DNA of 64,000 nucleotides from Pyropia yezoensis (Eukaryota > Rhodophyta > Bangiophyceae > Bangiales > Bangiaceae). The first letter of the stretch is position 1. Every line of letters begins with the position of its first letter. Positions 44,795 to 54,651 of the stretch are shown here, one piece after another. The stretch lies in contig CM020620.1 in NCBI GenBank assembly GCA_009829735.1, positions 15,028,792-15,092,791 on the forward strand, written 5' to 3'. The notes beneath the pieces were generated by a model. That model made no database searches. It was not told where the DNA came from and saw nothing but the letters and a program-made list of their open reading frames with translations. The position numbers and the translations under genes are program-made.

Positions 44795-46382
44795 GGGATG
44801 GAGCATGAGAGGCCGCAACAAACGCCGGAGGAGACAGGGTGTAGCGTCCGACGAGCCAGTAAGCCTCCATTGAGGCGGGGGCGAGGGCGTCCACGTAGTG
44901 GGCGTCGGCCACCGCAGGGTCGTTCCGCGAGTGGCCCAACAGGCGGGCAATACCTGGCCGGGAGACGCCACAAACATGGAGAGCCGTGGCGCCACCGCTG
45001 CGGCACGAGTACGACGAGTAGAGCGCGCCAGGTGGCGGCCGAGCCCCGACCCGCGCAACGGCAACTAGCAGCCACGACGTCAAGTCCCCAGCGGTTGGGG
45101 CGCGATCCAGCTCTGGGACAGAGAAAATGAGGCGGGACGGGGGGGCACGCTCGCGCTGGAGCCGCGCCAGCAACCGGAGGAGAAGCTCCATGGCGGGGTC
45201 ACGCGGGACGCCAGTGGGAGCAGCGGGCACGCATAGAGTGAGGCGCTCCATTATAGCGCGGCGCTCCCCACCCTTAAAACGGCGCACTTGTACAGCGACG
45301 CCACCGGGTGGAAGAAGACGAATGTCGCGCAGCTCCAGCGAGAGAATTTCAGCCGAGCGGCGAGCCAGAACAAACTGCCACACACACGCGGTCCAGCGAG
45401 TAGCCCACGAATGGGAAGGCTCGGCGGCAGCAAGAAGGGCGATGCGCCACATGAGGGGCGCGGGGATGTACGTGCGGGCCGCAGGAAATTCTTGCGCTTC
45501 GTCGGCTAGCAGGCGGTGGTAGCCCGCGCGGAGGCGCGAAATGATAGGACCAATCGCAGGCTTAGGAAAGCCCGCGTCAACGTGGCGAGAGTTAGTCGGG
45601 GACAGATAGCCCTGCAAGCTCGAGGGCGTCACACGCCGTTCGCACAGCACGCCGAAGTAGCAGGCAACAGCAGCAGCAGGTGCGGGCAGCGGGGACCAGC
45701 CGTTGGCGCGGCAAAAGGATACAAAAGCATCCCAGCGGCGACCATAGCGGTCGGCGGTGGAGGCCGCGAGGGCGCCGGTTAACAATCGGGCGGCGGTGGG
45801 GGCGCCAGCGCTCGTGGAGCCGAGGGAGGCCACGAGGGAATCCGCGGCAAGGGAGCGCCAGCGTCGGCCGTGGGGGGTATCCCCCCCCGCCGGAAGTAAA
45901 ACGCGACCATTCGCCAGGACGGACCCTCGGAAGGCTTGGCGTAACACCCGCGGGTAAACTGGATGGCTGCCGCCGGCAGGACGACCGACGCGTGCGCTCG
46001 GGATACGGCCCGGCGCCACCAGGGCTGAGCCGGCCACTCCGGGAGGACAACGACTGCCGTGGCCGCTCCACGAATATCTTGCGGAGGACGGTCGCCGCCA
46101 TCGCGAATGGCGGGGCGCAGTAGTTGGCGTCGCGAGCCCAGGACTGCGCCATCGCGTCCACTGCTTCCGCGCCGGGGCAGGCCCGCCGCGCGTTGAACCG
46201 AACGAGCATCGTGGAGAGGGGGGTGGCAAAACGGTCGATCGTGAGGGGACCCCAGGCGCGGTCCAACTGCTCCCACGCCGACCGCGAGAGGTGCCAATCC
46301 GTAGAGTCCTCCTCGCGCGACAGACGGTCCGCCCATTTGTTCTCCACGGACGCCAGCCACGTGGCTTCGATGCCGAGGCCAC
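44763..46382 (-). CDS. tyrosine recombinase of the retrotransposon
   Basis: The minus-strand frame is open from 46382 to the stop at 44763. The recombinase domain occupies roughly 45800-44830. It has a SAM-like N-terminal part (STADRYGRRWDAFVSFCRAN), the first catalytic Arg block (LARRSAEILSLEL), the second Arg block (YSCRSGGATALH) and the last block LLGHSRNDPAVADAHYVDAL with the nucleophilic Tyr. The usual His of the H-x-x-R motif is Tyr here (YSCR). No ATG precedes the domain in this frame, and the upstream part overlaps the RNase H gene. Expression probably depends on an overlapping or fused reading frame. The enzyme would integrate the circular cDNA. Confidence 0.75.
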   Translation of the reverse strand: MASASKPRGWRPWRTNGRTVCRARRTLRIGTSRGRRGSSWTAPGVPSRSTVLPPPSPRCSFGSTRGGPAPARKQWTRWRSPGLATPTTAPRHSRWRRPSSARYSWSGHGSRCPPGVAGSALVAPGRIPSARVGRPAGGSHPVYPRVLRQAFRGSVLANGRVLLPAGGDTPHGRRWRSLAADSLVASLGSTSAGAPTAARLLTGALAASTADRYGRRWDAFVSFCRANGWSPLPAPAAAVACYFGVLCERRVTPSSLQGYLSPTNSRHVDAGFPKPAIGPIISRLRAGYHRLLADEAQEFPAARTYIPAPLMWRIALLAAAEPSHSWATRWTACVWQFVLARRSAEILSLELRDIRLLPPGGVAVQVRRFKGGERRAIMERLTLCVPAAPTGVPRDPAMELLLRLLARLQRERAPPSRLIFSVPELDRAPTAGDLTSWLLVAVARVGARPPPGALYSSYSCRSGGATALHVCGVSRPGIARLLGHSRNDPAVADAHYVDALAPASMEAYWLVGRYTLSPPAFVAASHAPSLGQSAVSRAA

Positions 46383-48048
46383 GAGCGCGGAGCAGGCGAC
46401 GCAGCCGGGTGACGTCCCGGTGGAGGGAGGGGGAGCGGGAGCAAAGGGAGTTCACGACCGCCATCACGACCGTGCTGTCCGTGCGAATGCGCACGACCCC
46501 GGGACCCGACGCCGTCGGGAACGACTCGATGGCGTAGATAATCGCCAACAGCTCCTTCCGGTTGATATGGAAGCCACGAGATGTGAGGTCGAAGAAGCCC
46601 CGGGCGGGGGTCACCCTGTCGCGGACCGCCCCCCAGGCGAACGACGAAGCGTCCGTGTCCAGGTCCATAGCGGTGGGCTCCTCCCAGAGAGTCCGGCCAA
46701 TTCCCATAATCGTGTGCAATGACGCCCACCACGTCAAGTCCCGCATGGCCAGCGTCGACAGACGCGAGCGGCCACGTGGGCCGCGGAGTGAGGAGAAGAG
46801 GGAGCGGAGGCGGTGTCGGCTGAGAGGGATAGCCAGAGACGCCGACGCGGCCATGCCACAGAACCGCTGGAGCGCCTGAGAGCGCACCCAGCGGCGATCC
46901 AGCGCGGCAGCGCCGAGGAGAGAGTGAGCCGCCCCGACCAGCTTGTGCCGCCGGGATGAGGGGAGAATCAGCAGGCAACTCTCTGTGTCGATCAAAAAGC
47001 CCAGTATCTCCAGACGGCACGTGCCCGTGGCCGTTTCCTTCGTGAGGTGGACGTGCAGGCCCAGGCGAGAGAAGAGAGCCACCGCAAACTCCCGTGCCGC
47101 CGTGGCCTGCGCCGCCGACACCGGCTCGGGCTGGTCCACGGAGATGGCAAAGTCGTCCATGTACGGCAGGATGAGGTAGCCCAGCGAGCGGAGGTGTTGA
47201 ATCACGGGGCGCAGCAGCTTGGTCAGCGCCCAAGGGGCAAGTTTCAGGCCAAACGGCAGAGTCAGGGCGACGTACAGCGTCTTCCTGACCCGAAAAGCTA
47301 AGCGCAACTGCTCCCGTGGGGCCAGCCGGATGTGGCGGAACGCATCGGACACGTCCCAGCTGGCCATGTGGTCGCCCCTCTTGAGCATAGAAACAAACGC
47401 AGGGATCGTCTCGTACTTGAAGCGCCGGTCGTGCAAGTACGCGTTCTGGGGGGACAAGTCGACCACCAGCCGCGGATTGCGCTCCACGTCCGCCACAAAG
47501 GTCGCACTCGTTCATTGGGCCGACGTCTGCTCCGCCAGAGTGGCCCGGCGACAAAGGCCGTTCGCAACCCAGCGCTGGACCTCCGTCTCGCCCCACGCTT
47601 CGACCTCCGGGGGCTGATGAATGGGCCGCGCGCAAAAAGGGGGCGGAGCGCGCCGCCACGGGAGCTGGAGACCGGCCGTCAGAACGTGAAGAACCCAGCC
47701 GCTGGCGCCGAGGGACCGCCACACTCGCCACGCGCGGCGGGCGGTGACATGCGGAGGGAGACCCGCCAATGGAGGCTTGGGTTGTAGTACCAGCCGCCGC
47801 GCGCGGCGGTTGGGGGCGCGGCCCAGCCGCCGGAACGAAGACGGGTCGGGCACAGGGAGCATGGGCGGCGGTGGAGGTGTCGGCGTCGGGACCCCCCGTG
47901 GGAGGGCCTCCGACGTGGGAGGCGGGGGAGGGCGAACACGTCGGTAGGCGGAACGCAGAGCGGGGGCCGGAGACACCGCCGCGGGGAGCCAACGAGCACG
48001 AAAAGTAGTTGCAGAGTCCAGTACGTACGGGGCGTCGACAAAACGCAA
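45779..48048 (-). pseudogene. reverse transcriptase-RNase H of the retrotransposon, one stop and one frameshift
   Basis: The fingers region starts in the open frame below 48048 (AWRVWRSLGASGWVLHVL ... LPWRRAPPPFC). A TGA at 47512-47514 interrupts it, and the same frame resumes with NPRLVVDLSPQNAYL. The polymerase motif YMDD is at 47152-47163. RNase H follows with DTDASSFAWGAV, INRKELLAI, RIRTDST and NKWADRLSR, and then the DIRS-type FATPLSTMLVRFNARR block. After VLRKI, near 46075, homology continues in the -1 frame (VVVLPEWPAQPWW) and ends at 45779. The stop and the frameshift make this copy defective unless they are errors or recoding sites. Confidence 0.8.
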
Positions 48049-48119
48049 TTGACGCCGAGCTCCCTGTGGAAAGGCGTCCGGCGCGCCAGGAAGACCACGC
48101 GCCGGGACGGGTGGGGCGG

Positions 48120-49730
48120 CTAGGAAGAAGGGGCACCGGCGGGGCCAGGGCCGGCACCAGGGCGGGGGCGCTTGGGACGCTTCGGGTTGGGGTTGGGCGG
48201 GGTGGGCGGCGCGGGCGTTGGGCGACGGGGTCGAGGTCGGGGGCCAGGTGGTCGGCCGTCAGCCGGGCCGGGACGAGCGTAGGCGCGACCACCCCGACCG
48301 TACTCCCGGGCGGCGGCCGCAAACCGGGCGGCGGCAGCGGTGGCGTGGATGCCGGACGTCGCGGGGTTAGTGTAGCCCGGGCCGACGGGGTTGAGGACGA
48401 CGGCTTCCATCGCGTGGGCCCACTCGGCGCCGTTCCGGTGCTCCAGCAGGCACTCGTACCGGGCGGCGAGGAGCGCGTAAATTTGGTAGACGTGCGTTCG
48501 GGCGACTGCGACCGCTTCGCTGGCAGCAGCCGGGGGGACGATACCCCGTTCAATGTGCTCTTGGACGTCGACCAGCCGGTTATTTGCGTTTTGGAGCCAG
48601 GCGAGCCCAGTGTGTAGGACCCGCCCTTCGAAGTACGCCCTGGTGTTGTCGGTGAAGGCGTGCCAAAAGTCGCCAAACATGGGGAAGGGTTGGGGGTAAG
48701 TCCCTGGGTTGCGCATGCGTGCCGGGAGTTCAAACCCCTCGACACAGGGGCGCTCGTGGAAGACCCGGGAAACAGCCGCCGTGGAGAAAGCAGACTCGCT
48801 GCGGGCGGCACCTCCCGCGCCAGGGACGTAGTAGGTGGCGGAGGGTGCGCCGATGGCGGGGGCGCCCTCAAAGCCTGTGGCGACTGGGTCCGCTCGAGCA
48901 GCCGTCGGCGTAAGCGCCGGGCGTGGCCCATAGCCAGCAGGGGAATACTCCAAAGGCGGCTGTGAGCCACTGGCGGAAAGGCGGGGTGTGGCCACGGCCG
49001 GACCGCGAGGCAGAGGAGAGGCCCGAGAGCCTGAGCCAACCGAAACCGCCGCCGGGTGCCCACCCAGACCCGGCGCAGGGGCCGACACCAAGCCCGACAC
49101 CAAGTGCGTGTCGGGGTGGAAGGACCACGTGCCGGAGAGGGACGGCGGCGAGACCGCAGGCAGGGCGTAGTCCTCGTCGTTGTCGTCCTCGTCGGCGTCA
49201 GCACCAGGGGCAATAAATGCCGCACCCAGCGGAGGCAGAGCCGAAACGGGCAGAGGTTGCCTGGAGGGGTGGGGAGTACCGACCACAACACGAGCAGCGC
49301 CAGCAGCAGCGGCGGGCATGCCTGCCGGCGGCGGGGGGACGGGAGCACCAGCAGAAAGCGCACCCACGGGCGGGGCAGAAGAAACCGGGAGGGTGGCGGC
49401 GGCCGCGGCAAGGTGGTCCTGAGAAGGAACGCCAGGAGGGGCGGGAACGGCAGCAATAGGACCCGCGAGTGCCGCACCAGAGGCAGCGGCCCCAGCGGCC
49501 GCGAGACGCATAGATCGGCGCTGCGGGGCCGGAGAGCGGGTGGGGGAAGAAAACGGCGGGAGGGGGGGGGCTCGGGCTGAGGCAGGTGGGCGGGCCGATC
49601 CCGCGGCGGGAGTGCAACCCGGAGCCCGGCGAGACCCGGACAGTCCCGCCACACCCGGGACACGCCCCCGGGCCGTAGCCGCGGGGGGGCCGCCGGGTGA
49701 GGGGGGGGGGGGCGACCGGGAGCCAGACAT
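48120..49730 (-). CDS. gag-like ORF1 of the retrotransposon
   Basis: A 536-codon ORF starts at ATG 49730 (MSGSRSPPPP). The frame itself is open up to 50093, inside repeat A1. The N-terminal two thirds are Pro/Ala/Ser-rich. The C-terminal part has a folded-looking segment (NPGTYPQPFPMFGDFWHAFT, LHTGLAWLQNANNRLVDVQE) and a basic Arg/Pro/Gly tail (PRPRRPTPAPPTPPNPNPKR). There is no zinc knuckle. Its place before the RT matches the nucleocapsid ORF of DIRS-like elements. Confidence 0.65.
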   Translation of the reverse strand: MSGSRSPPPPSPGGPPAATARGRVPGVAGLSGSRRAPGCTPAAGSARPPASARAPPLPPFSSPTRSPAPQRRSMRLAAAGAAASGAALAGPIAAVPAPPGVPSQDHLAAAAATLPVSSAPPVGALSAGAPVPPPPAGMPAAAAGAARVVVGTPHPSRQPLPVSALPPLGAAFIAPGADADEDDNDEDYALPAVSPPSLSGTWSFHPDTHLVSGLVSAPAPGLGGHPAAVSVGSGSRASPLPRGPAVATPRLSASGSQPPLEYSPAGYGPRPALTPTAARADPVATGFEGAPAIGAPSATYYVPGAGGAARSESAFSTAAVSRVFHERPCVEGFELPARMRNPGTYPQPFPMFGDFWHAFTDNTRAYFEGRVLHTGLAWLQNANNRLVDVQEHIERGIVPPAAASEAVAVARTHVYQIYALLAARYECLLEHRNGAEWAHAMEAVVLNPVGPGYTNPATSGIHATAAAARFAAAAREYGRGGRAYARPGPADGRPPGPRPRPRRPTPAPPTPPNPNPKRPKRPRPGAGPGPAGAPSS

Positions 49731-49901
49731 CACCGGCCGCACCGGGGCGGCCGGGTGCCCCTTTGCAGGGGCGGTCGGAGTGCGGAGCAGTGACCTATAT
49801 CCTCGCGTGCACGGCACAGAGAGAGTCAGAAAACCGGAGCCAAGTATCACGACGTGCGATCCACGCACGAGCTGCCCACCTCGACGGCGCGCGCCGAGAA
49901 C

Positions 49902-50110
49902 AACGCGCACACGGCGAGGAAGACAAACGTGCCGACCGGGGTCGGCCGGTCCCGCCGCGCGCACGCTGGCACTCAAGACCTCTGCCGGCGGAGCCAGCGC
50001 ACACGCAGAGGGGGGACAGGAAGGCCCGGGCCCGCACGGGCCCGGCTCAGCCAATGGCAGCCGTCCGCTACTTGTCCGCTCTGCAACCAACACTACAGCT
50101 GTGTGCCCCA
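49902..50110 (-). repeat. split repeat A1
   Basis: This is the outer 5' end of the retrotransposon. It is 209 bp and about 99% identical to 44554-44762. Confidence 0.9.
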
Positions 50111-51573
50111 GGTTTGGAACGAGCCGCAGAGGAAAGGGAGGGACCAGTCAAGGTGCACCGCCGCGCGTCATCTCGCCCGGCGGTCAGCGCCATGCGCTGT
50201 GGCCAAACAATGGGCTGCTGGGGTAGCACTCCACCAGGCGCAAACTCTCTCCCCAAATGCTCCCCTCCCACCGTTCCAAAGTTTAGCAGGGGGGATGCCG
50301 CAGCAGCCGACCACGCCCCCCCCACTCCCATTGGAGTAGCGTGAACGCAGCACACCACGAGGTCGACACGAGGAATAGGCACGTGTGTGCGCTCTTATGT
50401 CGTGCAACAGCGGGCAGGACGGGAGGCCCACACAGCCTTGAGCGGGTAAGGCACGCAAGATGTTGGAGAGAGGTCACAGAGGAGAGAGGAGATTGCCAGG
50501 ATGCGCTCCTCCCCACCAGCAATCGACGTGCCCATCAATGGGCGCAGATGGGCGCCCACGGATGGCCGACCCCATTGGCGCCACCACCGACGCGGCCCGA
50601 GCTAGCGCAGCATGCTACGCCAGAGCGCATACAGCCATCAGACCCAACCTAGCAGGAGTGTTCCCCTCCCCCGCGTGGCCCTCCCCCACGCGGCCGTTGC
50701 AAACCGCCGCTCAGCCGCTGCAAACGGCCGCACCGCGACTGCAAACCGCAGCACGCCGCAGCAGCCGCCATGACCGTGTCCACCGACCACAGCGGTAGCC
50801 AAGGCATGAGGAGCAAACCCCCTGCCACCCCCCCCTCCCACGTCGGCGACTTGCTCCACCAGCGGCTACAGCACCACCGTTCGCAGCAGTCGGCGCGCAC
50901 GGACGTGGCGGAGGGCGTAGCCGCCGAGCTCGCCAATTGCCCGCTCGCCCAGCACCCCACCTCTCCCCCCCCGCCACAGGCCGACACCGCCACTGACCCC
51001 TCCTTCCGAGGCCGCCGTCACCATAGCATCGGCAGCGGGGGCTAACCCCCTCCCCCCACCCCCGACACCGCCGCTGTCACCGCGCCCTCCCTCTGCTGCA
51101 GACCAAAGGGCCCCCCACACGTCCCCCCCCCCAGTCCCCCCGCGGTGGACGACTCGCTCCACAGCCGTTGCCACCAGCGACGCCATCCCTGTTACCATCG
51201 CTGCGTCGTCGGCCGCCGACAGGGCGGTCGCCATAGTGGCGCCCACGGCCAGGCCGACGGGCGTCGCCAGCTCCCAAGAGCGGCCGTCGCCGCCCTTACC
51301 CCACGATGCTGCCGTGGCGGTCCCCGGCGCGGCCGCCGCGCCAGTCACCGCGGCACCACCCCCTCGCGGGATCCCCGAACTGGCGGCGCCGCCGTGTCGA
51401 GCGCGGCGGCCACAGCTGCCCAGCCGGTCGTGTGCGGGCAGCGTCGCCGACCGGCTCGTGAGCGCCGCGGGTTCCCCCCCCCCGGAAGCGCCGCGCCCGC
51501 GCCGGCCACGTCGCCCAGCAAGGCACTCCACGCCGCCCACTAGCAGACGACTGCCCTCCGCTCCGGGACGGTC
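50111..51573. other. intergenic between two transposons
   Basis: No gene is supported. Three 21-bp units built on GCAAACCGC lie near 50695-50760. The ORFs here are Ala/Pro/Arg-rich on both strands without domains. Confidence 0.4.
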
Positions 51574-51599
51574 TACAGTAACTATTCAATTATGTGCTG

Positions 51600-51631
51600 T
51601 TCGTTTATATAGTACCTACTATATAAACGAA
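51600..51631. repeat. 15-bp-arm palindrome near the pogo left end
   Basis: TTCGTTTATATAGTA is followed by CC and then its exact reverse complement. It is AT-rich in a GC-rich setting and could be a hairpin or a promoter-like element of the transposon. Confidence 0.75.
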
Positions 51632-51849
51632 TAACGGTCGACCGCGTGCGACGACCGAGCCTTCGTCAATCGTCTCGATATTAAGCGATAGAGCCAGACA
51701 ACATTGAGCGTGCATGATGGTGCGACACGGTCCCACCGACGTCGACCACACGCCGTCGTCCCAAAAATAGTGCTCCACTCTCCCCACCCCACCCCACACC
51801 TTCTTCTCCCCGCTCCCTCTTCTTTTCTGGCCGGTGCTCCCGCGCGACC

Positions 51850-54351
51850 ATGTCGGCTGTGACTCCCCGCGCTGCCCGCGCCGCCGCCGCCGCGGCGGCC
51901 GAGGCCGCCGTCCAGGAGATCTTCCCGGTGGCGTCCTCGGAGACGAGGCAGGCCGTCAGCGTCGCGGCCGCTGCTGCCACTGCAGCGGCCGCGGCACACT
52001 TCCTTGAGACTGCGCCGCCGCCGAAGCCCCCCAGATCGGCCACGTCTCGTCGGGCAAGACCAAGGGCGTCGGGCGTGGCCGATGGGCTCATCCGTAAGGA
52101 GAGAGCGGCCCTCTCGCTTGGCAACAAGATTGCTTTTATTCGCTTGTTTGACCGAGGGGTCCACACCTCTATGCAGAGTTTGGTTGACAGCTTTCATATA
52201 CCTATCTCTTTATCCAACGCCCGACGCATCTGCGAGCCTCGAGAGCGGTCCCGGCTTCTGGCGCGAGAGCGTAGCGGAGAGCCGCTGGACGCTGTCAGGG
52301 CGCACCGATCAAGATTTGAGGCGGTAGACAAGGCTCTTCGTGTCTGGTATGACGGCATCCAGGCAATGGCCAGGCGCGATCTGCCTGTGACGCTGGCAGT
52401 GCTGGAGGCCAAGGCGGCGGAGATTGCCGACGAGCTGGGCGTGGCTTGATTCAAGGCATCGACGGGCTTCGTCCAGAAGTGGGCACAGCGGCATAGCCTG
52501 CGGAACGTGGCCCTGTGGGGGCAAGGTGGGTCGGCGATTGAGGCTGCCCGACTAGGGGAAGAGCGCATGGCGGAGATTCGGAGGGAGCTGGCCAAGTATG
52601 ACCGGGACCATATCTGCAATATGGATGAGACCGGGCTCCAGTTCAGGTGTCTACCTAACCGGGCGTACATGGCAGCTGGGGAGCGGCGGCGGGCCCGCGG
52701 AACCAAGGCTATGAAGGCAAAAGATCGGGTCACCCTCGTGCTGGCCTGTAACGCGACCGGCAGTCACAAGCTTCCTATCGCCATCATTGGGTCAGCGGCC
52801 GTGCCGTTATGCTTCAAGCCGCGCCGAGCGAGCTGCCCTTTGCCGTACTTCAACCAGAAGTCGGCATGGATGGACTCGGTCGTGTACCAGAAGTGGTTTA
52901 CGTCCGTATTTGTCGCCGGCGTGCAGTCCAGGACGAGGGATCCGGTCGTCCTTATCGTTGATAACTGCGGGGCCCACACGGAGCTGACGCATCCCCAAGT
53001 ACGAATTTGTGCGCTTCCTTTCAATGTGACGGTCATCTACCAACCCCTTGACGCTGGCGTCATAGCGTCTGTCAAACGCCGCTACAAGAAGCGTTTGATT
53101 TCTCTGGTATTACGGGCCCACGAGGAGAATGTTAGGCAAGAGGCGGCGGCGGCGGCGGTGGCCACACGAGAGGCGGCGGCATCGGCGGCAGCACCGGACG
53201 CGGCGGTCGCAGGGGCGTCCGCGGGGGCAGCAGCGGCGGGGGCGCGGCCAACACTGGGCGGACCACCCGCGAGCGAAGGGGGAGCGGTCGGTGCGACGGC
53301 CGTTGACTGGGCCGGGGTGCGGCTGGGCCCACCCAGTGCTGGGAAGTGGCCCGGCATCTCGAGCCCATCGCCGGGGCGGGCAGCACACGCGGCAGTCGGA
53401 CCGGACACTTCCAGCGATGCACCAGGGCCCAATTTGGCGGCTGGTGCAGCCGCATCTGATCCGGCCCCCAGTGGTGGAGGAAGCGCTCTCGAGACTCGGA
53501 TATTGACGGGCGAGTCGGGATCTACCGCTTTCCGTATGAACGGGCCAACCGACGCATCCGGGCCTGGCCCGACCGCCCACTGTCCTGTGGCATCCCCGAC
53601 GCCCGGCTCAGCCGCACCGCCATTGTTGCTGGCCAGTACTCCTGGGCCACGCTCAGACCGGCGCGCGGCGGCGGAGACCGACATCGGTTCATCCGGGCGG
53701 ACGGCGGGCGCGGCGGGCCGCGCGACCGCCATTTCGGAAATGGGGGAGGCTGGGTTGGAAGCCGCGTCACCTTTGGTCCGTATTGACGAGCCCCGGTCCG
53801 TGGACACGCTTACGTTTACTCCCAATTCCGTCACGGGCTTGCCGGGGCCAACGCCTGCCGACGAGGCATTGCGGGGGAGACCCAACGTTTGGGAGCACCC
53901 TGCCCCCCCACTTCCCCCTGCTGCCAGAGGACGGCGGAGGGCGTCACGCGCGCTGACCCCGCGGCCCATCAAGGGCGTCCGAGACGGGGCCCCTGCCCAC
54001 CTCCAGGACGTAGCCGAGCTCATCCTTGAGGAGTGGGCCGCCGTCCCACCGGCCGCCATTGCCCACTGCTGGGTAAAGGCCTGTATCCTGCCGCTGGAAA
54101 TGGAGGCACGCGTTCTGGCTGACCACGGCCACTACCGCGCCTCCAACCGGGTCATTGCCGATGACGTTGGGGAGGTCCTGGACCTGATGGGGACTTGTGC
54201 AGTTGCACAGAGCTGCTTTGGTGATGGTGACCGTGCTCAGCAAGAGCTTGCGGTCGAAGGCTGGTTGGATCTGGAGGACGATCCTCATGCTATAGAGGAT
54301 ACTGTAGACGATGAGTGCAGAGTGGTCGGTAGTGGTGAAGAGCAACCGTAG
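51850..54351 (+). pseudogene. pogo/Tigger-type (CENP-B-like) transposase with one in-frame TGA
   Basis: The ATG at 51850 (ACCATGTCGG) opens a frame with an N-terminal DNA-binding region (KIAFIRLFDRGVHTSMQSL). It then has a Tc5/CENP-B-type helix (VDKALRVWYDGIQAMARRD). A TGA at 52447-52449 interrupts it, and the same frame continues through GFVQKWAQRHSLRN to 54351. The DDE_1 core is complete: NMDETGL (D259), LIVDNCGAH (D371) and YQPLDAGVI (D401), a DD29D-type spacing that fits pogo relatives. A long Ala/Pro/Gly-rich segment follows (about residues 425-690). A C-terminal helical part (AIAHCWVKACILP) is also typical of the family. Only the TGA disrupts the ORF. Confidence 0.8.
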
Positions 54352-54651
54352 GCAAAAAGATCTTTTGAGAAGAACACAAGCTGCTCACACACACCGCAAC
54401 AGAAATGCGGTCGAGTGCACGGCGCAGTGCAGGGTCGTCTGGGTGACAGAGTCAGCGGTCGAGAGGTCAATCATCGACGATCGACAGTGCCACGAGTCTC
54501 GACGATCGCCAAACATGACCCCAGTGTCGGAGTGCTTGCCGATTGCACGCCGATTGGGAGTGGTTTTTGGGTCGCTCAGAAAAGCACGCTCTTCCCGGAT
54601 TGAGGACTACTTCACGACGTACCCCTACCAGATGGTCGAATAATGACTGTA

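Larger units (their letters stand above)
44343..50110 (-). mobile_element. tyrosine-recombinase retrotransposon (DIRS/Ngaro type) with split direct repeats
   Basis: Read on the minus strand, the order is repeat A1 (50110-49902), gag-like ORF, reverse transcriptase-RNase H, tyrosine recombinase, repeat B1 (44794-44763), repeat A2 (44762-44554), a 179-bp spacer and repeat B2 (44374-44343). The A copies are 209 bp with about two differences. The B copies are identical over 32 bp. This A1-ORFs-B1-A2-B2 layout is the split-direct-repeat architecture of PAT/Ngaro-like elements. The near-identity of the repeats implies recent insertion, yet the RT carries a stop and a frameshift. Confidence 0.85.
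51576..54649 (+). mobile_element. pogo/Tigger-type DNA transposon
   Basis: The left end CAGTAACTATTCAATTATG (51576) and the right end, which reads CAGTCATTATTCGACCAT on the minus strand from 54649, form an imperfect TIR. Each is flanked by TA (51574-51575 and 54650-54651), the target duplication of the Tc1/pogo superfamily. A pogo-type transposase ORF fills the interior. A 15-bp-arm palindrome (TTCGTTTATATAGTA half) lies just inside the left end at 51600-51631. Confidence 0.75.

Noticed and set aside
45779-49663. A 1,294-codon minus-strand ORF across the retrotransposon
   Set aside because: Most of it is an out-of-frame shadow of gag and RT. Only its last part (about 46075-45960) carries real RNase H continuation after a frame switch.
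32788-52449. TGA read as a sense codon (recoding or selenocysteine)
   Set aside because: Several intact genes in the window end in TGA, and two of the three in-frame TGAs are in mobile elements; mutation is simpler.
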